64,000 nt of DNA from Elusimicrobiota bacterium (GTDB lineage: Bacteria; Elusimicrobiota; Elusimicrobia; FEN-1173), in NCBI GenBank assembly GCA_016706425.1, contig JADJJR010000001.1, forward strand, positions 744,001 through 808,000, in the 5' to 3' direction. Position 1 is the first letter of the stretch; each line of letters opens with the position of its first letter. The notes under the pieces were generated by a model. It did no database searches and was not told the origin of the DNA. It saw only the letters and a program-made list of their open reading frames with translations. Of this stretch, positions 8,395 through 17,370 are shown one piece after another. The translations under genes were made by a program, and so were the position numbers.

Positions 8395-9697
8395 CAGCCC
8401 CGACACCGATGGCCGGGCCGGGGGGCCGCAACCTTTTCGATTTTAGGTTTGCGCGCGCCCCCCCAAAAGGCCACCGGCCAACGACCCGGCCCCCCGGCCC
8501 GGACAGCGGGCCCGCCAACGGCGGGCGGGGGCGTGACCTGCACCGGGCGACGGCGGGTCAAGTCCGGGAGGGCGACACTCTGCGGGGGGTGGTTTGGTTT
8601 GGCCGAAGACCGGAGCGGAAACGAAACAGTCGCCCCGAGGAGGTGCGCCGCGCAAGTTTTTCGTGCGGCGCGCCGGGCGTCCGTCCGCCAGCACAGCGGG
8701 CCGAGGTGCGGCGGCGGCGTTCTCTGCCGCCGACGCGGCGAGGGAAGCGGGGCACCGGCCGACGCCGCCCGTTTTTCGTGGCGGCGGCCGGTGCGGTTTT
8801 TCTCCGAAGGCCGGAGCGGGTGCCGTCACTCCGCCGGACCGGACGTTTAACCGTCAGCGACGACCGAGCGGCCTGGACCGGCGCACGCTCTCGTGCCGGG
8901 CCGGGCCGCGCCCCCGTCTCTCCCCGGACGACACAGGGCGGGGGTTTCTGTCCGAGCGCCCGGGCGATGATCCCCTTCCCCCGCCAGCGACACAGCGCCG
9001 GGGTTTTCCGGCGGAGCGCCACGGTCGCCCCGCCTTTTCCCCGGCCATGTTCAAGCGCCCGGGTTTTCTTTCCGGGCGCGGGACTCGCTTCTTCCGGGGG
9101 GTGGCTTCTTCTGGTTTTCGCGGCGGGCGGCGTCCATCCGTCGGGAAAACGACACCGGGCGGGATCATCCCCACGCGGCCGGATCACGATCCCCGGTCCC
9201 CGATTCACGAAACAGGGCGGGGGTTTTCTCCCGGCGGCGGTGGCTTCCGGTTTTCCAGGGGACGACAGCCGGGGCCGTTATCCCTCCGGCCGGGACAAAG
9301 ACGAAGCCCGGCGGCGGTGTCCATCCATCCGGCGGGACGACGAGGACGGGCGGCGGGATCATGTCGGCGTGTGGCTGTGGATTCCTTCCCGCCGTGACAT
9401 GGCGGCGGGTGCTGTCCCCGCCAACGATGACGCCGCCACTCAGGGACGACGACGCGGCGGGATGTCGGATGGACAACGGGACGCGGCGGCGTTGTCCATC
9501 CTCTCGTCACACTTCGCCAGTGACGACGATGCGGCGATGTGACCGACGGGAACGCGAGGCGCGGAACGCCGTCCCTTCTCGTCATGGTGATCAGCGAAGA
9601 CGACGCGGCGCGGTGTGTCCCGCGCTGGAAGGCGGCGGGTATAACCGTCACAAATTCATTATTGAAAGGTGAAGGATGAATTCCCGACGGAAAATTC

Positions 9698-9802
9698 GGC
9701 CCCTCACCCGGCCTTCGGCCACCCTCTCCCAAGGGGCGAGGGAAACGTCCGCCCTCTCCGGCCCCGTCCGGGGCACCCTCTCCCGCACGCGGGCGAGGGG
9801 AA
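9698..9802. repeat. Palindromic intergenic repeat units
   Basis: Two related units lie here: CCCTCACCC-GGCC-TTC-GGCC-A-CCCTCTCCC-AAGGGGCGAGGG (9701-9742) and GGGGCACCCTCTCCC-GCACGC-GGGCGAGGGG (about 9771-9800). Both have CCTC/GAGG inverted arms. Such CCCTCTCCC...GGGCGAGGG units are familiar as dispersed intergenic repeats in many GC-rich bacteria. Confidence 0.55.
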
Positions 9803-10083
9803 CGGCAACCCAAGGGGCGCTATATGGTCGTGAGTTCATCATCAACCGACAATTTAGAAGGGCGGAGGTAGTATTGCCCGGTTTGACGATAGGTTCCCCA
9901 GTAGCTATGTGTTATATTTGGGAAGAGAAGTCGGGCCTTATTTCGCGGGATTTCAAATATCTCGCCATTTGTCCCGGGGCCTTGTGGCCCGCACGACGCC
10001 CCGGGCCCCGTTGGTGAATCCAAGGGCCTTTCCCGGGGGCGGTGGGCGCACGGTCCAGAACGCTCTCAACCTCACGGCCAGAA

Positions 10084-10128
10084 ACGAAACCATGACCCGA
10101 CGGCGACGCCGTTGGGTTTCGTTTTTTT
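10084..10128 (+). terminator. Hairpin with T-run between accessory tract and receptor gene
   Basis: ACGAAACC (10084-10091) pairs with GGTTTCGT (10115-10122); the loop contains a second CGACGGC/GCCGTTG-like stem. A run of seven T follows on the + strand. It sits just past the 3' end of the minus-strand receptor gene, so it may insulate both sides. Confidence 0.5.
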
Positions 10129-10143
10129 GGGGGGGGAGGGACC

Positions 10144-10700
10144 TCAGCGCGTTTTTAGGGTGACCTGGGCGTAAACGGAACGGGGAACCTGGCCGGCGGC
10201 GTCGAAGATGATGGTGCCGTATTCGGGGTGGCGGGGATCAAGCAGGTTCCGTCCGGCCACAAGGAATTCGACGGTGGGGGCGGGCCGCCAACTCAAAGCC
10301 AGATCGACCCGCCAATAGGCGTCGATGCGGAAGGCCCGATCGGCGTGTTTTAAATCGATGGTCGAATAATAAAGCGCGGTGTTCGTCATACCCAGCGTGG
10401 GTGTCATGTCCCAATAAGATTGCAGGCGCCCCATGTGTTTGGGGTAGGAGGCTTCGAACCGGTCGGCGGTGCGAAGATGCTCCTGGTAAAAGGAGTAGGC
10501 TGACGACAACGTCCACACCCGGCTCGGGTTCCATCGCCCGCTCGCCTCGCCGCCGTAAACGCAACCGGGGTCGCTGTTGGTCCAGGGCAGGGGTTTTTCC
10601 AGGGGGGCGAAGGTCAAGGGCGCGGTGCGGTCGATGTTGATCAGCCGTTCGTAGCGATTGTAAAAGCCCACGATGTCCAGCCCGGTCCGTGGCGTGGGGC
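10144..10700 (-). pseudogene. TonB-dependent receptor, C-terminal fragment (split by IS)
   Basis: This is the C-terminal part of an outer membrane TonB-dependent receptor: beta-strand repeats, 'VAGRNLLDPRHPEYG' and a final strand ending in an aromatic/Leu/Arg pattern. The reading frame starts artificially inside the IS element. Joining it to 11916-13345 after removing the element and one GGGC copy gives exactly 661 codons, with the junction reading GYRGRPTPRTGLDIVGFYN, which is smooth and in frame. The receptor was therefore intact before the insertion. Confidence 0.85.
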
Positions 10701-10717
10701 CGACGTTCCCCCGCTTT

Positions 10718-11575
10718 TCAGGCCATTGGCAATTGGTATTTCTCGGGTGCTGAATCCGTCTTGTGCTTCTCTGCAAACTCGCTGGGCGTGAGCCCATTCA
10801 GCGAGCCATGCGGCCGTTTCTCATTGTAATCTTTTCTCCACGCCTCGATGACCGTCTGCGCCTCGACCATTGTCAAGAACTGGTTATCGTTAAGGCACTC
10901 CTCCGTAACCGCCCGTTGAAACTTTCGATGAAGGCATTCTCGTTCGGCTTGCCCGGACGGATGAAGTCCAACCGCACGCCCTTTCGTAAGCCCAACCGTC
11001 CAGCGCGTTGCCCGTAAATTCGGGGCCGTTGTCGCAGCGAATCCCGCCGACCTTCCGGGATTCCATCAACCCTTCCAGCGTTTGCGCCACCCGGCGGCCA
11101 TTGATCCCAAAGTCAACCTCGATGGCCAGGCACTCCCGGGTAAAATCGTCCACCACCGTCAGCATCTTCACCCGTCTTCCGTTTCTCAGCATGTCCCATA
11201 CGAAGTCCATCGACCACGCCTGATTTGGCCCGGTCGGTTTCGCCAAAGGCACACGAACCACCGCCGCTTGCTTCTTGCGCCTTTTCAACCTCAAAGAGAG
11301 CCGTTCTTCGACGTAAATCCGATGCACCCGCTTATGGTTGACCTTCCAACCCTGCCGATCCAGCATGAGCCATATCCGCGGCGCTCCGAACCGCCGCCTC
11401 TGCGCCGCCAGTTCCCGTATCCGCGCGCGAAGCGCCACGTTTTCAGCCGATTCAGGCTCGGCACATATTGCCACGTCGCTCGGCACAATCGCGTCAACCG
11501 GCACGCTCGTCTTCCCGTCAGGCCCAAGACTTCCACCGCGTGTTTCGCCGCCGCACGCCTTGCCTTGGGCCTTAC
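10718..11575 (-). pseudogene. IS3-family transposase orfB, frameshifted
   Basis: The integrase core is recognisable in pieces: 'GAPRIWLMLDRQGWKVNHKR', 'QAWSMDFVWDML', 'VVDDFTRECLAIEVD', 'IRCDNGPEFTG', and further on 'RPHGSLNGLTPSEFAEKH'. These lie in different frames. Apparent single-base losses occur near 11460, near 10980-10985 (the AYEKGVR region) and near 10901-10912 (the LREECLN region). The stop is at 10718-10720, inside the terminal repeat. With these breaks the enzyme should be inactive, unless they are base-call errors in short homopolymers. The normal -1 frameshift from orfA would enter this frame near 11575. Confidence 0.8.
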
Positions 11576-11838
11576 CAGTTTTTTGAGAGCAGCTCCTTTG
11601 CCGCGTCCAGGTCCATCGTCAATTCCCCGATTTTCCGCTTGAGCTTCAGATTCTCATCCTCAAGGGATCGGAGTTTCCTCACGTCCGGGACCGTCATCCC
11701 GGTGAATTTCGTCCGCCACGCGTAGAACGTATTGCGGTTGACCCCGTACTGCCGGCAAATATCGTCTGTCTTCGCGCCCGCCGCCGCTTCCTTCAGAATC
11801 GCTACGATCTGCTCTTCGGTGTATCGCTTCCGAGCCAT
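11572..11838 (-). CDS. IS3-family transposase orfA (HTH protein)
   Basis: The 88-aa product has the orfA layout: an N-terminal helix-turn-helix ('TEEQIVAILKEA', 'DICRQYGVNRNTFYAWR') and a leucine-zipper-like coiled coil ('LRSLEDENLKLKRKIGELT'). It begins 77 nt inside the IS right end. It binds the IS ends and, by programmed -1 frameshifting, is normally fused to orfB. OrfA itself is intact, while orfB next to it is broken. Confidence 0.88.
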   Translation of the reverse strand: MARKRYTEEQIVAILKEAAAGAKTDDICRQYGVNRNTFYAWRTKFTGMTVPDVRKLRSLEDENLKLKRKIGELTMDLDAAKELLSKNW

Positions 11839-11915
11839 TTTTGGGCCTCCATTTGGTCTATACTAGCACCTAGGAATCCCAATTGCGTTTGGCCTGGTTT
11901 ACCGGGGGAACGTCG

Positions 11916-13345
11916 GGGCGGCCCCGGTAGCCCACTTCATAGGCCATAAGAGTTTCCGCCTTCAATTCCGAGTCCCCCCGGATCACCCCGAAGACCGTGG
12001 CGGGGAACGTGGCGACGAGCAGATAGCGGAAGGCGCCGGTGTCTTCCACCTGGGAGGGTGTCCGCACCGCCCGGGACACAGCGCCCCAAACGGTGTGGTC
12101 GTCGTTCAATGACAGGGCGGTGTTCAAGCGGGGTTGGATTTCGGTGCCGGTGAAATCATTCCATTCCAGTTTTGACCCCGCGGTGACGGACCAGCGTCGG
12201 GGCACAATTTTTATTTCATCCTGCAGAAAAGCGCTGTAGGTGCGGTGCGTGTGGGAAGGTTGATCGGCGGTGCCCACCGTTGAGCCGAGGGAATGGTCCT
12301 GCCACCAACGGAACCCCGCGCCCCACACCACCCCGTGCCGGTCCCCGTCGTAGGTGTGTTGGGTTTGGGCGTCCAGGGTGTCGTAGGTGGGTTGGATGTA
12401 GGACTGCGTGCGTTCGGCCCGGTCGTAATACACCCGAAGACCCAGCCGATTCCGGGCGCCGATTCTTCGCTGGGCGTCGACCAAGGCGTGCCCGCCCCGG
12501 GACACAAAATCATCCTGCCACAGGGTGACCCCTCCCGGCGCCAATTCGGCCACACGGTAGGTGTTCCGGGCGGGGTGGTTGTAGATTTCGGCTTGGGCCA
12601 TCACGGACCCGTCCTCGGAGGATCTGTCGAAACGCATTCCACCGCGGTAGGCGCGGCGCGCGTCGTTGCGGTCTTCCCCGTCGTTGTCCACGGTGTTGTT
12701 GAACGCGGCCCCCTGGCCGTACACGCGCAGGGCACCGCCGGCCGCTTTGCCCCCCCAACGCAACGCCCCGTGGGATTGCTCGAAAGTGCCGCCCCCCGCC
12801 TGTAAAAATCCGCCTTGGGTTTGATGGGCGGATTTCGTGACGATGTTGATCACCCCGTTCACGGCGTTGGCGCCCCAAATGGTGCCGCCCGGTCCCCGGA
12901 TCACTTCGATCCGCTCGATGTCATCGATGAGCGTGTCCTGGAGGTCCCAATAGGTCCCCGCGAAAAACGGGCTGTAGAGGCTTCGGCCATCGCGCAGCAC
13001 GAGCATCTTGTTGTTGTAGCGGTCGGCGAAACCACGGGCGCTCACCGCCCAACCGCCCCCGTCGATTTGGGCCACGTAGAGGCCGGGGACCAACCGCAAC
13101 AGGTCCGGCACGGACCGGGCCCCCGATTGGCGGATTTCCTCGGCGGTCAAAACGTGGATGGCGGCGGCGGCCCGGCCGAGGGATTCTTCTTTGTTGGAAA
13201 CGGAAGTCACGGTGATGTCCGTTTTGAGCAACTGTTCCAAATCGAGGGAAAACACGTCCACTTCCGCGGCCGCGGGGAAAGCGGCACTGAAAAGGAGGGC
13301 CGACAAAGTTCGGGACCGTCGTAGCAAGGTGGGGATGGACGTCAT
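11916..13345 (-). pseudogene. TonB-dependent receptor, N-terminal fragment (split by IS)
   Basis: It begins with a signal peptide (residues 1 to about 27) and a full plug domain: 'LLKTDITVTSVSNKEESLGR' (TonB-box region), 'LRLVPGLYVAQIDG', 'MLVLRDGRSLY', 'IERIEVIRGPGGTIWGANAVNG' split across the usual plug motif. About two thirds of the barrel follow before the IS cuts the gene at residue about 477. The frame then runs 15 codons into the element. An SD GGGAGG precedes the ATG at 13345, and a TATAAA -10-like box lies near 13384-13390. The uninterrupted receptor would have 660 aa; its ligand is unknown. Confidence 0.87.
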
Positions 13346-13434
13346 TCAAAGCCTCCCGGGGGGTGGTCGTTTTCGTGCTTTTCATTTATAGGTGATAAAC
13401 GCCACGGGCGCAAGGGTGGGGGGCCAATTGCCCA

Positions 13435-13463
13435 TTGACAAAAGACCGTCGCGGGCGTATGGT
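13435..13463 (+). promoter_or_regulatory. Sigma-70-type promoter of the MCP gene
   Basis: TTGACA (13435-13440), a 17-nt spacer and TATGGT (13458-13463) lie 41 nt before the MCP start codon. Confidence 0.6.
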
Positions 13464-13504
13464 GGAGACGGCCGGGACGTCGGCCCGCATCGTCGAATCA
13501 CAAC

Positions 13505-14923
13505 ATGAAAACACTGACGGTTTCCAAACGGCTCCACATCATCTCCGTCACCGGGGTGGTTTTTTCCATTGCGCTCAGCGCGTTCAGCTTGATCGCCGTG
13601 TCCTTGGCCCACCAAGGCACGCGGGACCTCGCGCGGATGAACAAAGCCCTCCAGAAGATCATCGACGCCGGCACGGCCCGCGAAGCGGTGAGGGAAAACC
13701 TCCTGACGCTGTTGTCCGGCGATCTGACGGAGGACGAGCCGGTCCGACGGGAAAACATCAAAAACACGCTCGAGGAAACACTTCGCCACGTAACCGTGGC
13801 CGCCCAGGTTCCCTACGCGCGGCCGGAAACCCGGGATGGGTTCGCCCGGCTCACGCCCGCGTTGGAGGATTTCGCCGGTAAAACCCGCGAAACAATGGCG
13901 CTCGCCGCCACGCACCTTTCCAAAGCGCGCGCCAATTACGACGTCTTCCTTGACAGCCATCAGCGTCTGCAATCTCTGATGCGACCTTTGGCGCCCTTGA
14001 TCGAAGCCGAATTGGTGGACGTGGAGAGAGGGGTTTTCGCCCGCGGCCGGGGATTGCGGGCGCTGACTTACACTTTTTGTTTCGTCTCGCTCGTGGGTTT
14101 GCTCGCCCTGTCGGCCTGGGCGGGTCGCCGCGTCACGCGGGACTTGACCCGCGCGATGCGTGTGGTCCAGCAATTGTCCACGGTCGTCCTGCCCCAAAAG
14201 CTCGAAGTGGCCCGCCACAACGCCAAGGAAACCATGAGCCACTCCAACGGCGTTTCCGCCGCGGCGGAGCAGGCCAGCCGGAGCAATCAATTGGTGGCGG
14301 CCGGGGTCCAGGAACTGGCCACCAGCGTCGAGGACGTGGCCCACAACGCCCACGAGGCGGCCCGCGTGGCGACCGAGGCGGTCCGCATCGCCGAGGCCAC
14401 GACCCGGACGGTCACCCGCCTGGGGGAGTCCAGCGGGGACATCGGTCAAATCATTCAAGTGATCGACCGGATCGCCGAGCAAACCAATTTGCTGGCCTTG
14501 AACGCGACCATCGAGGCCGCCCGGGCCGGCGAGGCGGGCAAGGGGTTCGGGGTGGTGGCCGGGGAAGTCAAGGACTTGGCCAAAGAAACGGCCAAGGCCA
14601 CCGAAGAAATTCGCCACAAGGTCGAGACGATTCAAGGGGACACGACCAGCGCGGTCAAGGCCATCGAGGCCATCGGCGACATCATCAAGAAAATCAACAC
14701 CTACCAGGGCAACATCGCCGGGGCCATGGAGGAACAATCCGCGATCACCAAGGAGATCGGCGTCAGCGCGGCCGAAACGGCGCGGTCCAGCTCCCAAATC
14801 GCCCAAAGCATCACGGGGGTCGCCCAAATGGCGCGGAACACTTTCGCGCAAACCGAAGACACCCAAGTGACGCAAAAGGAAATCCAAGATCACATCGACC
14901 AGTTGCAGAGGTTCATCGGATGA
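13505..14923 (+). CDS. Methyl-accepting chemotaxis protein
   Basis: The 472-aa receptor has TM1 at about residues 11-35, a periplasmic helical domain of about 150 residues without a recognised ligand fold, TM2 at about 185-207, and a cytoplasmic signalling hairpin. The hairpin tip reads 'IAEQTNLLALNATIEAARAG' (about residues 322-341), followed by 'GKGFGVVAGEVKDLA'. It is expected to control the CheA encoded on the opposite strand nearby. The stop overlaps the ATG of the next gene. No C-terminal NWETF-type CheR/CheB tether is visible. Confidence 0.92.
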   Translation: MKTLTVSKRLHIISVTGVVFSIALSAFSLIAVSLAHQGTRDLARMNKALQKIIDAGTAREAVRENLLTLLSGDLTEDEPVRRENIKNTLEETLRHVTVAAQVPYARPETRDGFARLTPALEDFAGKTRETMALAATHLSKARANYDVFLDSHQRLQSLMRPLAPLIEAELVDVERGVFARGRGLRALTYTFCFVSLVGLLALSAWAGRRVTRDLTRAMRVVQQLSTVVLPQKLEVARHNAKETMSHSNGVSAAAEQASRSNQLVAAGVQELATSVEDVAHNAHEAARVATEAVRIAEATTRTVTRLGESSGDIGQIIQVIDRIAEQTNLLALNATIEAARAGEAGKGFGVVAGEVKDLAKETAKATEEIRHKVETIQGDTTSAVKAIEAIGDIIKKINTYQGNIAGAMEEQSAITKEIGVSAAETARSSSQIAQSITGVAQMARNTFAQTEDTQVTQKEIQDHIDQLQRFIG

Positions 14924-15516
14924 GGGAAAACGGAGGGGGGGCCGTCGGCACTGAAAAACCCACCGCGTTCCGTCCTCTGGGGCGGAGGGCGGCGTTGGGG
15001 TTGTTGCTTTTGTCGGCCTGGGGCGCCTTCGCGGCGCCGGCCCGGGTTCCCTCCAAACTGCAGTTGGCCCTCTTGACGAAAATTTTCGCCCAGGACGATT
15101 CCCTCCAGTCCCGCAACCGAATTCGTGTCCAAATCGTGTTCGACCCGGCCGGGGCCGACTCGGCGTGGTTAAAAACCGAAGTGTCCGAATTGGCGCGTGG
15201 GGCGGCGGCTCTGGCGGTCGGCGGGCGCGGTGTGGAAACGGAAGTGGTGAGGGTGGACGAAATCAAAGACAAACCGATCCCGGACATTTACTTTCTTTGC
15301 GCCCTCAACGACGCATCGGCGCAGGCCGTTTTTGAAACGGCGCGGACCCGGAAAATCCGTTGCTTCGGCAGCGAGCCCGGGGACGCCCGCCGGGGGGCGT
15401 CCGTCTCCATCGGGGTCGCCGACGGGAAACCGCGGATTCGCATCAACAGGGGCGCGGCCGCGGCCCAAGGGGCCAAATTTTCCGAAGCCGTCCTTAATCT
15501 CGCCGACGTGTTTTAA
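14920..15516 (+). CDS. YfiR-like secreted periplasmic protein
   Basis: The start codon overlaps the MCP stop (ATGA), giving a 198-aa product with an N-terminal hydrophobic signal ending near 'AFAAPA'. The C-terminal half ('GASVSIGVADGKPRIRINRG' and 'FSEAVLNLADVF') follows the pattern of the YfiR/DUF4154 family, periplasmic proteins that modulate a partner membrane sensor. Translational coupling to the MCP suggests it tunes that receptor. This is inference from position; the family match is by motif only. Confidence 0.65.
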   Translation: MRENGGGAVGTEKPTAFRPLGRRAALGLLLLSAWGAFAAPARVPSKLQLALLTKIFAQDDSLQSRNRIRVQIVFDPAGADSAWLKTEVSELARGAAALAVGGRGVETEVVRVDEIKDKPIPDIYFLCALNDASAQAVFETARTRKIRCFGSEPGDARRGASVSIGVADGKPRIRINRGAAAAQGAKFSEAVLNLADVF

Positions 15517-15528
15517 GGGCGCGCCTGT

Positions 15529-15888
15529 TCAAGGGGCCTTCCCCAGGCTTTCCTTTAAGGCCGGGGGTGGCAAACCGGACCGGCGTTTCGCAAATCCCGC
15601 AATCGCCTCCAGAGATTTTTGAAGCAACGCCGCGACGTCGGAAGGAACGCGGCCCGTTTCCATCCAACGGCGCGCCAGGGGTTCGGCGGCCGCGGCCAAC
15701 CGCCCCCACTCCGAATGCCCGAGGAGTCCCGCGGTCCCGGCGAGCGTGTGGAAAGCCCGGGCCACCGTCGCGATCTCCCCCGGGGAGGGAGGCGCCGATC
15801 GACCCGGCGCGAGGGCCTGTTGGGCCACCGCCGTGTTGGTCGCCGTTTCCGCAAAAAAAAGCTCGATCAATTCCGGATCAGAGGCCAC
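15529..15888 (-). CDS. Histidine phosphotransfer (HPt) domain protein
   Basis: The 119-aa protein is essentially one HPt domain: the phospho-accepting His47 sits in 'RAFHTLAGTAGLLG'. Such proteins shuttle phosphate between a histidine kinase and response regulators. It starts at GTG 15888 inside the 3' end of cheB (11-nt overlap) and is the last gene of the che operon. A stand-alone HPt in a che operon suggests that the pathway has an extra phosphate sink or relay branch. Confidence 0.82.
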   Translation of the reverse strand: MASDPELIELFFAETATNTAVAQQALAPGRSAPPSPGEIATVARAFHTLAGTAGLLGHSEWGRLAAAAEPLARRWMETGRVPSDVAALLQKSLEAIAGFAKRRSGLPPPALKESLGKAP

Positions 15889-16939
15889 GGGATTCGCCCG
15901 GGGCCGACGTCGCCCAGGTCTGGAGTCGGTTGGCCATTCGGTCCAAGGGAACCACTTCGTTCGCCCAACCGGCCCGCACCACCGCTCCGGGCATCCCCCA
16001 GATAAGGGAACTTGACGGATCCTGAGCCAAAATCGCGCCGCCGGCCCCCCGCAAGGCTTCGCAACCGAGGGCGCCGTCCTGGCCCATGCCGGTGAGGATC
16101 ACCCCGAGGGCGCGACCGCCCCAGGTTTTGGCCGCGGAACGGAAAAGAACGTCGACCGACGGACGGCAAAAGTTTTCGGGCGGATCCTCGGTCAGGTGCA
16201 GGAACCAGCGCGCCTCCCCCCCGGCCACAGCGAGGTGCCGATCGCCCGGGGCGATCCACGCTTCGCCGGGGCGGGGCACAACCCCCTCGCGCGCCTCCCG
16301 CACGCGCAGGGGGCATTCGGCGGACAACCGTTCGGCCAAGAGGCCGGTGAAAACCGGCGGCATGTGTTGAACGATGAGAAGGGGGAGGGGAAAGTCCGCG
16401 CGCAACCCGCGCAACAAGACGGAGAGGGCGTTGGGCCCCCCGGTGGACGCGCCGATCAAAACGGCCCGGGGGGGGCCGCCCTTCCGTTCCCCGGGGGGGC
16501 GCGCCGGCGGGGGGAGGCGCTCGCCGCTGGGGGGAGGTCCGGCCAGAGCGTGAATTTTGGCGCGCAACGCCTCCCCGAAAGCGCGCTGTTCCTCCTCCCG
16601 ATCGAGATCGGCCGGCTTGAGGACAAAATCCGCGGCCCCCCGGCACAGCGCGGCCAGGGTCGTGCGAGAATCCGCGTCGGTGAGACGGCTGACCATGATC
16701 ACCGCCGGACGGGGATCAAACGCCAGGAGGGCGTCCAAAACCTCGATTCCGCCCATCACGGGCATGTCGACGTCCAGCGTCAAAACGTCGGGGCGCGTGT
16801 CCCGCGCCATTTCAATGGCCTGGCGGCCGTCCCGGGCTTCCCCCACGATTTCGACGCGGGGGTCCGCCACCAACAGGGCGTAAAGAAATCGACGGAATAC
16901 CGCGGAGTCGTCGGCCAGAAGGACCCGCCGTTTTTTCAC
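15878..16939 (-). CDS. cheB: CheB protein-glutamate methylesterase / response regulator
   Basis: The 353-aa protein has an N-terminal receiver ('VLLADDSAVFRRFL', phospho-Asp in 'LTLDVDMPVMGG') and a C-terminal methylesterase with the catalytic Ser ('LIGASTGGPNAL'), His ('IVQHMPPVFTG') and Asp ('LTGMGQDGALG'). It demethylates and deamidates chemoreceptors. GTG 16939 is chosen because it overlaps the cheX stop (GTGA) and opens the receiver domain. Its 3' end overlaps the hpt gene. Confidence 0.93.
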   Translation of the reverse strand: MKKRRVLLADDSAVFRRFLYALLVADPRVEIVGEARDGRQAIEMARDTRPDVLTLDVDMPVMGGIEVLDALLAFDPRPAVIMVSRLTDADSRTTLAALCRGAADFVLKPADLDREEEQRAFGEALRAKIHALAGPPPSGERLPPPARPPGERKGGPPRAVLIGASTGGPNALSVLLRGLRADFPLPLLIVQHMPPVFTGLLAERLSAECPLRVREAREGVVPRPGEAWIAPGDRHLAVAGGEARWFLHLTEDPPENFCRPSVDVLFRSAAKTWGGRALGVILTGMGQDGALGCEALRGAGGAILAQDPSSSLIWGMPGAVVRAGWANEVVPLDRMANRLQTWATSAPGESRGL

Positions 16940-17370
16940 GCGGGGTCCACCATCACGCGCGCCTCGATCCAGCCCGTGGGCATCGCCACGCGGGTGACCG
17001 CCAGGGGGGCCGCCCCCTCCGTTGGCGGGGCGTTGTGGGCGCGCGGGCTTTCGACACGGAACAGAGCGCGGGCGGTGAAAAGATTGGGCAGAACGTGGCA
17101 ACAAAGGATGTTGGCCAATTCGCCGGCCACGTCGTTGCCGTCGACGGCCTCCACGGGGCCGCCGACCCACCGGGCGATCAGGTCGCCGTGGGCGCCCCCG
17201 TAAAAATCCAATCGGAAATGGCCGGTCTTGTCCCCGTGGAATCCAACGATCACCCCGCGTTCCCACGGGATGTCCGCGGTCGCGGGGGACGCGCCCGTCG
17301 GAAACAAATCGAAAAGGCGCCCCAGGCATTCGCGGGCGGCGGCGTTGAGGCTGTCGTCAGCGGCGGTCAC
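16936..17370 (-). CDS. cheX: CheX/CheC-like chemotaxis phosphatase
   Basis: The product (144 aa from GTG 17370) has the CheX-type motif 'GNDVAGELANILCCHVLPNL', in which Glu and Asn of the ELxN core attack phospho-CheY. It should dephosphorylate a response regulator of this cluster. The GTG at 17370 overlaps the response regulator stop by 14 nt, in line with the coupling seen across the operon; ATG 17415 is an alternative that would lie within the neighbouring gene. The C-terminal part is shortened relative to CheC, so CheX is the better name. Confidence 0.75.
   Translation of the reverse strand: MTAADDSLNAAARECLGRLFDLFPTGASPATADIPWERGVIVGFHGDKTGHFRLDFYGGAHGDLIARWVGGPVEAVDGNDVAGELANILCCHVLPNLFTARALFRVESPRAHNAPPTEGAAPLAVTRVAMPTGWIEARVMVDPA

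Larger units (their letters stand above)
7694..10083. other. About 2.4 kb GC-rich tract without a supportable gene
   Basis: Long reading frames exist on both strands here, but they are Arg/Pro/Gly-rich, overlap each other in several frames and show no domain or codon signal, so I treat the tract as non-coding. It holds hairpins (8351-8392), many loosely related GC-rich units between about 8930 and 9530 (recurring GGGGTTTTC followed by CGGCGG, and CATCCATCCGGCGGGA-like strings), and a palindromic repeat cluster at 9698-9802. One sub-part, 8145-8345, has lower GC and could be the relic of a structured RNA or a gene end. Confidence 0.5.
10701..11915 (-). mobile_element. IS3-family insertion sequence (1215 bp) in a TonB receptor gene
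   Basis: The element is bounded by a 13-bp perfect terminal inverted repeat (CGACGTTCCCCCG at 10701-10713 and its complement at 11903-11915) that continues as an imperfect repeat for about 50 bp, sharing CAGGCCA and GCAATTGG. The 4-bp target duplication GGGC is at 10697-10700 and 11916-11919. It encodes orfA and a frameshifted orfB on the minus strand, with a DDE integrase pattern. A 4-bp duplication fits the IS407-like groups of IS3. The ends are CG...CG and not the TG...CA common in IS3, which is worth checking in ISfinder. Confidence 0.88.

Noticed and set aside
8409..9542. A 377-aa plus-strand frame in the GC-rich tract
   Set aside because: Arg/Pro/Gly-rich, overlapped by equally long frames in other phases, no start signal or domain; expected by chance at this GC content.
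7694..10083. CRISPR array or integron cassette array
   Set aside because: The units vary in length and sequence with no constant repeat, and no cas gene or integrase is near.
15878..17329. A 483-aa start for cheB
   Set aside because: The N-terminal 130 codons overlap cheX and the response regulator in another frame; the receiver domain begins at GTG 16939.
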